DNA from: CAYGOC01 sp964351495
GTDB lineage: Bacteria; Chlamydiota; Chlamydiia; Chlamydiales; SM23-39
Assembly: GCA_964351495.1 (NCBI GenBank)
Contig: CAYGOC010000016.1
Coordinates: forward strand, 1 to 27,555
Length of the DNA: 27,555 bases
Reading direction: 5' to 3'
The notes under the pieces are model-generated. The model saw nothing but the letters and a program-made list of their open reading frames with translations, did no database searches and was not told the DNA's origin. This document shows positions 21,645 to 27,555 of the stretch, piece after piece. The position numbers and the translations under genes were made by a program. Position 1 is the stretch's first letter. Each line of letters starts with the position of its first letter.

Positions 21645-23854
21645 GATTTGTATTTCTTGTATTTTTTTGCATGCATTCTCTGGTTTTTGCAGAAGAATCT
21701 TTTTTGCAAAAGAAGATAGAAGAAAAAAATGAAGAAATAGCCTCTTTACGAAAAGAGCTTTTTTCTTCTTATGAAAAAGCAAAAGAGCTTTACAAAGAGG
21801 GGTCAGACTCTTTGGAGTATAGAGAGGTATTGCAAAATATACAGGAACTCAAAAAAGAGTTAGAACAAAAACAAGAGTTATTTCGAAAAGAGACCCAAAA
21901 AGAGTTAGATCTAGAGGATGGGTATGTTCTTTGGAATCAGGGAGAGATCCTACTTTCTCACCTTCTTATGGAGTATGGCTCTTTGGATTACTTGTATATT
22001 ATTCCAAACGACATGTCTTCGGTAAAATTACAGGTAGCATCCTGCCTTCCCTTTCCTAGAGCTTGTTTTAAAGAAGTATTAGAAATGATTCTCTCTTCTA
22101 ACGGAATAGGGGTTAAAAGGCTTAATACCTACGCTAAAACTCTATATTGGTTAAAGCAGGTTCCGTCTCAAGTGGAAGGGATAGCTACTTCTCGTAAAGA
22201 CTTAGAAGTATTTCCCTCTCATGCTAGGATTTTTTATCTGCTTTCTCCAGATTCAGAAGATTTAAAAGCAGTGCAGGCTTTTTTAGAAAGATTTTCAGAT
22301 CCTAAGGATACGCTAATTCAGCCGGTACGCTCTCAACTTGCTATAGTTTCTTTCAAAAAAGACATAGAAATGCTTTTAAGTCTTTATGAGGCAACCTGGG
22401 AGGGGGGAAAAGAGAAAAAGCAAGTGAAGGTTCTCTCTGCTTCTAAAATAGGACTTTTAGAAGCCGAAAAAGTATTAAGGGCTTTTTTCCCCGATCCAAA
22501 AGGAAGACCTTTTTTTCAGTCAGCTTCTGAAGAAATGATGATTTTATCTTTGCCACTTGGACTTGTTTTAGTAGGAGATAGCGCCTCTTTAAATAGAGCG
22601 GAAAAAATCATCAAAGATATTGAATCTCAAATGGAGGATCCTTTAGAGACAACCGTATTTTGGTATACTTGTAAGCATGCCAGCCCCGAAGAGGTAGCAG
22701 AGCTTTTAGAAAAAGTTTACGACTCTTTAACACATGCTAGTTTTCCTAAAAAAGCGAAGGAGATGGGGGGGAAGAAAGACCTTACGGTTGGTTCTAAAAA
22801 ACTGGGAGTTTCTCCTCCCAAAGTAGAGGCTGCCTCAGCTCCTACCAAATTGAACAAGGAACAGGAAGGAAACTTTATTATCGACAGCAATAGCGGCTCT
22901 ATTTTGATGGTGGTTCGAAGAGATTTACTTCCTAAAATTGAGAAGATTTTATCGAAAGTGGATGTTCCTAAAAAAATGGTTCAAATAGAGGTTCTTCTTG
23001 TAGAAAAGAAAAATCAAGATCGAAAACAAATAGGGGCTAATATGCTCCGATTAGGGAGTAATATAGAAAAAAGGGAAAGTAGCCTTTTTTTTGATGGTAA
23101 AGGCTCTGCTTTAAATAGAGGGATTTTACAATTTCTTTTTTCAAGACCTTCCAATGGATCCTTGGGAATTGATCTTGCGTACCACTTTTTAATGGGGCAT
23201 GAAAATATACAGATTAATGCAAACCCTTCTATTTTAACAGCAAACCAAACGCCTGCCTCTATTTCTATTGTAGAAGAGATATCGATTAATAATGGAGCTG
23301 TACAGGTAGAGACAGGAAAAGGGGCTGTCTTTGAAAAATCATTTACAAGAGCTCAATATGGAATTACCCTTCTTTTAACTCCTACTATCTATTTTTCTGA
23401 AGAAGAAGGAAAAGGGTTTGTTACTTTACAAACAGACATCACCTTTGATACTACCCAACCCTCAGAAGATTCTAGGCCTCCCGTTACAAGAAGGCATGTA
23501 AAAAATGAGATTAGAATAGCAGATGGAGAGACCATTATTTTGGGAGGCTTAAGAAGAAAAGCCACATCGACAGCAAAAGAAAAGATGCCTTTTTTTGGAG
23601 ATCTTCCTGGAATAGGCAAGCTTTTTGGATTTCATAAAGAAACCGATATGAATACGGAGATGTTTATTTTCATAACGCCCCGAATTGTGAAAGATCCTTC
23701 TTCTAATCTACAAGAAATTAGAAGGAAGGAGCTGGAAAAAAGGGCAGGAGATATTCCTGAGTTTTTACAAAGACTAGAAGAAGGAAAAGAAAAAGAGAAA
23801 AAAGCCCTTTTTGAAGAAAGTCTACAACTTTTATTAGAGGGGGATCTTTTTTAG
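21641..23854 (+). CDS. gspD: Type II secretion secretin
   Basis: GspD forms the outer membrane channel of the type II secretion system. The 737-residue protein has a signal peptide (MRFVFLVFFCMHSLVFA), then an unusual charged coiled coil (about 19-88) before the N-domains. The secretin core follows: VQIEVLLVEKKNQ (about 447), INANPSILTANQTPASISI, GITLLLTPTIYF (about 573), RIADGETIILGGLRRK and GDLPGIGKLFGF...EMFIFITPRIV (about 653-685). No C-terminal S-domain is evident beyond a short charged helix, so a pilotin may not be used. The internal linker rich in Lys and Ala (about 365-405) sits between N-domains, as in other GspD proteins. The ATG overlaps the preceding stop by 4 bases; gspE starts immediately after its stop. 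Confidence 0.95.
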   Translation: MRFVFLVFFCMHSLVFAEESFLQKKIEEKNEEIASLRKELFSSYEKAKELYKEGSDSLEYREVLQNIQELKKELEQKQELFRKETQKELDLEDGYVLWNQGEILLSHLLMEYGSLDYLYIIPNDMSSVKLQVASCLPFPRACFKEVLEMILSSNGIGVKRLNTYAKTLYWLKQVPSQVEGIATSRKDLEVFPSHARIFYLLSPDSEDLKAVQAFLERFSDPKDTLIQPVRSQLAIVSFKKDIEMLLSLYEATWEGGKEKKQVKVLSASKIGLLEAEKVLRAFFPDPKGRPFFQSASEEMMILSLPLGLVLVGDSASLNRAEKIIKDIESQMEDPLETTVFWYTCKHASPEEVAELLEKVYDSLTHASFPKKAKEMGGKKDLTVGSKKLGVSPPKVEAASAPTKLNKEQEGNFIIDSNSGSILMVVRRDLLPKIEKILSKVDVPKKMVQIEVLLVEKKNQDRKQIGANMLRLGSNIEKRESSLFFDGKGSALNRGILQFLFSRPSNGSLGIDLAYHFLMGHENIQINANPSILTANQTPASISIVEEISINNGAVQVETGKGAVFEKSFTRAQYGITLLLTPTIYFSEEEGKGFVTLQTDITFDTTQPSEDSRPPVTRRHVKNEIRIADGETIILGGLRRKATSTAKEKMPFFGDLPGIGKLFGFHKETDMNTEMFIFITPRIVKDPSSNLQEIRRKELEKRAGDIPEFLQRLEEGKEKEKKALFEESLQLLLEGDLF

Positions 23855-25384
23855 GTGAATAGGAAAGAAAACCCAATTTCTCCAAAAGAGCTAAAAGAAA
23901 AATTTGGCATTCAATCTCTTTTTGATCTTTCTTCCTTTCCTTTTGTAAAAAATAAAAAGAGTCCTATTCCCTATCTTTTTGCCAAAGAAAAGAAGGTGCT
24001 TCCTTTAGAAGATAAAGGGGATAAAGTATTCGTGGCTACGTGTTTCCCTTTTGATATAGCTTCGTTAGAAGAGTTGCAGCTTTATTTTGGGAAGCCTGTT
24101 CAGTTTTTCTATGCTTCTTTAGAAATCTTGGAAAGTGCGATTGAAACGTGTTTTCATCAAAAAGAGGCTTCTTTTCAAAAGCCTCCTAAAGAGAAACAAA
24201 AAACAAAAGAAGGGGAAGGGTACGATCTTTTAGAGCAAACTTCAGATCACCCTGTGGTGCGTCTTTTAAATACTTTTTTAATAGAAGCTATTCGACAAAA
24301 AGCCTCCGATATCCATTTTGAGCCACAAGAAGAGGGGTTTTTAGTACGGTTTCGAATAGATGGAATTTTACAAATAAGAGCAAGTCCTTCGCTAGAATAT
24401 CAGGATGCTATTTTAACACGGATTAAAGTGATGGCGCAGCTTGATATAGCGGAAAGAAGGCTCCCTCAAGATGGAAGAATGAAACTCAAAATGGGAGGTA
24501 GAGAGATTGATTTCCGTGTTAGCACGCTGCCGGTAATCTATGGGGAGCGAATTGTTCTTCGTATTTTGGATAAAAAAAATCTAGAGCTTGGCCTGGACCA
24601 TATTGGAATGAGAGAAAAAATGGTAGAAGAGGTAAGGAAGCTTTTGCAAGTTCCCGAAGGGATTTTTTTAGTAACGGGTCCTACAGGAGCGGGTAAAACA
24701 ACGACTCTTTATAGCATTTTAAGTGAAATAGAGGCTTCTTCCAAAAATATCATGACCATAGAAGATCCTGTGGAATATAAGCTCCCCTCTATTGCACAGA
24801 TTAGTGTGAATACAAAAATTGACCTTACCTTTAGCAAGGGACTCAGGCATATTTTAAGGCAAGATCCCGATATGATTTTAGTAGGAGAAATAAGAGATCC
24901 TGAGACGGCAAAAATAGCTGTACAAGCTTCTTTAACGGGTCACTTGGTATTTGCTACGATCCATACAAATGATGCCCCTTCTGCTATTCCTCGTTTGGTA
25001 GATATGGGGATAGAAAGTTATTTGATTGCTTCTTCTTTAGTAGGGGTTTTAGCCCAAAGATTGGTAAGAAAAATCTGTCCTTTTTGCAAAACTTCTTATG
25101 AGCCTTGTAAAGAAGAAAAAGAAGAACTTCTATTTACTAAAAAGGGGAAGTTTTATCGAGGAGAGGGGTGTGAAGCTTGTTTTTTTACAGGCTATCAAGG
25201 AAGAACCGGCATTTACGAGCTTATGTTAGTAAATGAAAGTGTAAAACAGCAAATGATGCAAAGCAGTGACAGCTCTTCTTTAAAAAAGGTTGCCGCTTTT
25301 TCTTCTTTAAGGGAACAAGGGCTGCAAAAGATTTTAGCAGGAGAGACTACAAGCTCTGAAGTAATTCGAGTAACGAGCAAGTAA
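23855..25384 (+). CDS. gspE: Type II secretion ATPase
   Basis: GspE is the cytoplasmic hexameric ATPase that drives pseudopilus assembly. The 509 residues show an N1E/N2E-type N-terminus (to about 115), then the core DIHFEPQEEGFLVRFRIDG, Walker A GPTGAGKT (275-282), the Asp box TIEDPVEY, Walker B MILVGEIRD (340-348), the His box HLVFATIHTNDA, and a four-cysteine zinc domain (C408, C411, C439, C442). The zinc site between the ATPase motifs and the end is typical for GspE/PilB. The start is GTG directly after the gspD stop, with GAGGGGG (23837-23843) 11 bases upstream. GspF follows after one base. Complete, with no missing catalytic residue. Confidence 0.97.
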   Translation: MNRKENPISPKELKEKFGIQSLFDLSSFPFVKNKKSPIPYLFAKEKKVLPLEDKGDKVFVATCFPFDIASLEELQLYFGKPVQFFYASLEILESAIETCFHQKEASFQKPPKEKQKTKEGEGYDLLEQTSDHPVVRLLNTFLIEAIRQKASDIHFEPQEEGFLVRFRIDGILQIRASPSLEYQDAILTRIKVMAQLDIAERRLPQDGRMKLKMGGREIDFRVSTLPVIYGERIVLRILDKKNLELGLDHIGMREKMVEEVRKLLQVPEGIFLVTGPTGAGKTTTLYSILSEIEASSKNIMTIEDPVEYKLPSIAQISVNTKIDLTFSKGLRHILRQDPDMILVGEIRDPETAKIAVQASLTGHLVFATIHTNDAPSAIPRLVDMGIESYLIASSLVGVLAQRLVRKICPFCKTSYEPCKEEKEELLFTKKGKFYRGEGCEACFFTGYQGRTGIYELMLVNESVKQQMMQSSDSSSLKKVAAFSSLREQGLQKILAGETTSSEVIRVTSK

Positions 25385-25385
25385 T

Positions 25386-26570
25386 ATGGGACTGTATCAA
25401 TATGTCTATTTATCAAAAGGTAGAAAAAAAAAGGGGTGGATACAAGCAGAGAGTGTAGAGGAGGCTAGGCACTTTTTAACCCAAAAAAAAGAGCCTGTTT
25501 TAGAATTGCAGTCTTTTCGAGTAAAAAAGGAGGTAATTCTTTCAAAAGAGGCGCTTCTTTTTTTTACCCAAGAGCTTTGTAAACTTTTAAAAGCGGGACT
25601 TCCTCTTTTAGAGAGTATTCTTTCTTTAGAGGAGAAGTACGCAAAAGGCGCTCTTTACTTTTTACTTCTTAGTATCAAAGATGATTTGAAGGGGGGCTCT
25701 TATTTTTCTGAAGCTTTAGAAAAGCATCCTAAGGTTTTCGATTCTTTTTATCTTTGTATGGTCAAAAGTGGAGAAAAAGGGGGCGCTTTAGTAGAGGCTT
25801 TAGAGGGAATTTACCAGGTAATTTACAAACAGGAAGCATTAAAAAAGCAGATTATCTCTGCTCTTATCTATCCTTCTATTTTGCTCTCTTTTTGTTTGGT
25901 GGTTTTGACATGTCTTCTCTTTTATGTAGTGCCTTCTTTAGCAGAGCTTTTTGAAGGAAGAGATACTCAAGGGTTAACTAGGTTTGTTTTATCCGTATCT
26001 TCTGTAGCCGTTGCGCATCAAAAAGAACTCCTTTTGGGGTTTTTCTCACTTATTTTAGGAATATTTAGCCTCCGTTTTTTTTCTTTTTTTCAACAAAAAG
26101 GGAGGGGTTTTATGCAGAAGCTTCCTTTTTTTGAAGGGTTTTTTCGAAAAGTGGCGCTTCTGAGATTTTGCAAGGCTTTGTCATTTCTTTTGAAAGGAGG
26201 GCAGCCTCTTTTAGAGGGGATCCGTTTTGCTAAAAATTTAATGAATCATGAAGCTTTGGAAAAAAGCATGCAAGACGTGGAAAAAGGAATTTTAGAAGGG
26301 AGTAGATTTAGCGAAGAGCTAAAAAAAAATGAAAAAATTCCTTCTTTATTAGTAAGGCTTATAGCTCTTTCAGAGCAAGGAGGGAACGTTCCTTTCATGC
26401 TCGATTATTTATGTTCTATATATGAAGAAGAGATAGAAAGATCTTTATCTCGGTTTACGATATTGTTGCAGCCTATTTTGTTAATTATCTTGGGAGCTAT
26501 TGTGGGAGGGACTCTTTTAGCAGTTCTTTTACCTTTAACGGATATAAGCTCTTTTGGAGAATCTTTTTGA
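25386..26570 (+). CDS. gspF: Type II secretion inner membrane platform protein
   Basis: GspF/PilC is the inner membrane protein around which the ATPase and pseudopilins assemble. The 394-residue product has two copies of the T2SSF fold, each starting with a cytoplasmic helical bundle (FFTQELCKLLKAGLPLLESI and LRFCKALSFLLKGGQPLLEG are the matching repeat cores). Three membrane segments lie at about 156-185, 216-238 and 359-385, the last with VGGTLLAVLLPLTDI as in the family. Length is normal (about 400). The ATG follows the gspE stop by one base without its own strong ribosome site, indicating coupling. The gspG start lies 13 bases beyond its stop. Confidence 0.95.
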   Translation: MGLYQYVYLSKGRKKKGWIQAESVEEARHFLTQKKEPVLELQSFRVKKEVILSKEALLFFTQELCKLLKAGLPLLESILSLEEKYAKGALYFLLLSIKDDLKGGSYFSEALEKHPKVFDSFYLCMVKSGEKGGALVEALEGIYQVIYKQEALKKQIISALIYPSILLSFCLVVLTCLLFYVVPSLAELFEGRDTQGLTRFVLSVSSVAVAHQKELLLGFFSLILGIFSLRFFSFFQQKGRGFMQKLPFFEGFFRKVALLRFCKALSFLLKGGQPLLEGIRFAKNLMNHEALEKSMQDVEKGILEGSRFSEELKKNEKIPSLLVRLIALSEQGGNVPFMLDYLCSIYEEEIERSLSRFTILLQPILLIILGAIVGGTLLAVLLPLTDISSFGESF

Positions 26571-26583
26571 AAAAAGGAGAAGT

Positions 26584-26988
26584 ATGAGAAAAAAATCACT
26601 TACCCTAATTGAGATGATGCTAGTTATTTTTTTAATAGGGATTATCACAGCTGTTGTGGGATATAACATGAAGGGGAGCTTAGATAAAGGGAAAGTTTTT
26701 AAAACAGAACAAGGAGCTAGAAAGATTCGAGAAATTCTTCTCTGGGAATATGCAAATAGAGGGGATTTAAAGTTAGAAGATCTCAAAGACTATCAAAAAG
26801 TTTTAGAAGAATCTTCTCTTATTAAAAAAAGCCAAGATCTTCTTGTAGATGGGTGGGGCAAGCCTTTTGAAGTAAAGGTTTTTGAAGAGGATGATGATAT
26901 AGAAGTGTTTTCCCCTTTCCTAGAGGGAAAAAAGCAGAAAAAGGAAGTAGTAAAAGATGGCAGAGGGAAAAGCAAGAAAACTAAATAA
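26584..26988 (+). CDS. gspG: Type II secretion major pseudopilin
   Basis: GspG polymerises into the pseudopilus. I start it at the ATG at 26584, with AAGGAG 4 bases upstream, which gives a 134-residue prepilin MRKKSLTLIEMMLVIFLIGII. The short basic leader, TLIE with the +5 Glu, and the hydrophobic N-terminal helix are typical. The residue before the cleavage site is Ser instead of the usual Gly, and the first mature residue would be Leu. The C-terminal DGWGKPFEVKVFEEDDDIEVFSPFLEG matches the GspG 'DPWGNPYxY...YDxxSxGxDG' calcium-site region. A lysine-rich tail (about 115-134) goes beyond the normal end and coincides with the start of the next gene (32-base overlap). An in-frame ATG at 26554 would extend into gspF and spoil the leader. 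Confidence 0.92.
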   Translation: MRKKSLTLIEMMLVIFLIGIITAVVGYNMKGSLDKGKVFKTEQGARKIREILLWEYANRGDLKLEDLKDYQKVLEESSLIKKSQDLLVDGWGKPFEVKVFEEDDDIEVFSPFLEGKKQKKEVVKDGRGKSKKTK

Positions 26989-27460
26989 GAGAGGCTTTAC
27001 CTTAATTGAGATGGTGAGCGTCTTCTTTTTGATATCTTTGATAGGGGGGCTTTTTTCTTGGAATTTTTATGAAAAATATAAAAGAGATCTTTTTGATACG
27101 GAAAAGAAAAAATTGAAAAAATGGGTGCACATGTTGCAACTTATAGCTACCTATCATAGAGAAGATGTAATTTGTACTTTTTCTTTTGATAAAAAGACAG
27201 GGGAAGCTAGAGCCGGTTTTTTAGAAGGGAAGGGATTTTTATCTAAAAAACCTTCTAAGAAAGAAACTTTTCAAGTAGAGATTTTTTTTAACCAGAAAAG
27301 AGGGCCGTTTACTTTGTATATTTCTTCTACAGGAAAGATTTCCCCTTCCGGTGAAATTTTTCTTTACTTGGATAAAAAGCGGCAAAAAACAATAAAAACA
27401 GAAGATTTATACCGTTTCAAAGAAGAAGTTTGTGATAAAGACTTTTTTGCAGAAAAATAA
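26957..27460 (+). CDS. Second type II pseudopilin (GspH/minor pseudopilin-like)
   Basis: The 167-residue protein carries a canonical prepilin leader, MAEGKARKLNKRG then FTLIEMVSVFFLISLIGGLFSW, with Gly at -1 and Glu at +5. The mature part has a charged helix followed by beta-strands (VICTFSFDKKTGEARAGFL, FQVEIFFNQKRGPFTLYISS, SGEIFLYLD), resembling the beta-sheet head of GspH-type minor pseudopilins. I cannot assign H, I or J firmly. Two cysteines (VICTF and EEVCDK) could form a disulphide. The ATG lies 32 bases inside the end of gspG, with AAGGAA about 10 bases upstream. In C. trachomatis the gene beside gspG (CT568) is an unassigned small protein in the equivalent place. Confidence 0.82.
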   Translation: MAEGKARKLNKRGFTLIEMVSVFFLISLIGGLFSWNFYEKYKRDLFDTEKKKLKKWVHMLQLIATYHREDVICTFSFDKKTGEARAGFLEGKGFLSKKPSKKETFQVEIFFNQKRGPFTLYISSTGKISPSGEIFLYLDKKRQKTIKTEDLYRFKEEVCDKDFFAEK

Positions 27461-27555
27461 AGCAATCTTCTAAGTTAGAACTAATATCACTTTTCTTGTA
27501 AAAATTGAATATTTCACATAAGTTTGATCAAAAAGAGTAATAAGGACTCAAGGGG
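27461..27555. other. Right edge: non-coding tail
   Basis: The last 95 bases carry no recognisable gene or terminator. TAATAAGGACTCAAGGGG at the very edge contains ribosome-site-like purine tracts, so another plus-strand gene, possibly the next secretion gene, may begin just outside the window. Confidence 0.4.

Noticed and set aside
26554..26583. Upstream ATG start for gspG
   Set aside because: It lacks a ribosome site, lies within gspF, and would put extra residues before a normal short prepilin leader; ATG 26584 has AAGGAG.

Overview
The window reads as a piece of chromosome from a chlamydia-like obligate intracellular bacterium outside the genus Chlamydia. It is visibly AT-rich, with many A/T runs. 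The lineage call rests on three lineage-specific signals: a MOMP-family outer membrane protein with the chlamydial N-terminal PVGNP motif and C-terminal strand pattern; a chromosomal copy of the plasmid-type Pgp6 (gp6D) family directly after thrS and a parA gene; and a type II secretion operon in the chlamydial order. I cannot name the family (Rhabdochlamydiaceae, Simkaniaceae and Parachlamydiaceae are all possible). No insertion sequence, prophage, CRISPR array or rRNA was seen, and coding density is very high.

Layout. 1-3374 (minus): recB (5' end only) and recC, overlapping. 3454-5172 (plus): an LplT/YgeD-type MFS transporter with an extra, apparently degenerate acyltransferase-like C-terminal part. 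5185-8760 (minus): three envelope genes, in transcription order a very short MOMP-family protein, a second beta-barrel porin, and an exported nucleoside-hydrolase-like protein. 8954-12413 (plus): thrS, a ParA ATPase and a Pgp6-like protein. 12379-13343 (minus): tRNA-Ala(GGC) 19 bases upstream of dapA. 13487-15717 (plus): an aspartate/aromatic aminotransferase coupled to an MreC-family gene. 15700-17747 (minus): two tandem CDP-glycerol glycerophosphotransferase-like paralogs. 17769-19914 (plus): mutY and a GT4 glycosyltransferase. 19905-20342 (minus): a small unrecognised membrane protein. 20520-27460 (plus): a type II secretion operon consisting of an unrecognised bitopic protein, gspD, gspE, gspF, gspG and a second pseudopilin.

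How the genes fit together. RecBC and MutY serve DNA repair. ThrS, DapA, the aminotransferase and tRNA-Ala serve translation and amino acid or peptidoglycan-precursor supply. MreC belongs to the MreB machinery that directs peptidoglycan synthesis and division in chlamydiae. The remaining genes concern the envelope: porins, the lysophospholipid-transporter-like protein, surface-polymer-type transferases and type II secretion.

The best candidates for something undescribed are: the first gene of the secretion operon, which sits in the gspC position with GspC-like topology but without recognisable GspC sequence; the exported nucleoside-hydrolase-like protein downstream of two porins; the minimal, nearly cysteine-free MOMP relative; and the MFS transporter carrying a dead acyltransferase-like domain. 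Neighbouring genes are often overlapping: three convergent pairs overlap at their 3' ends and several co-directional pairs share ATGA or GTGA junctions.
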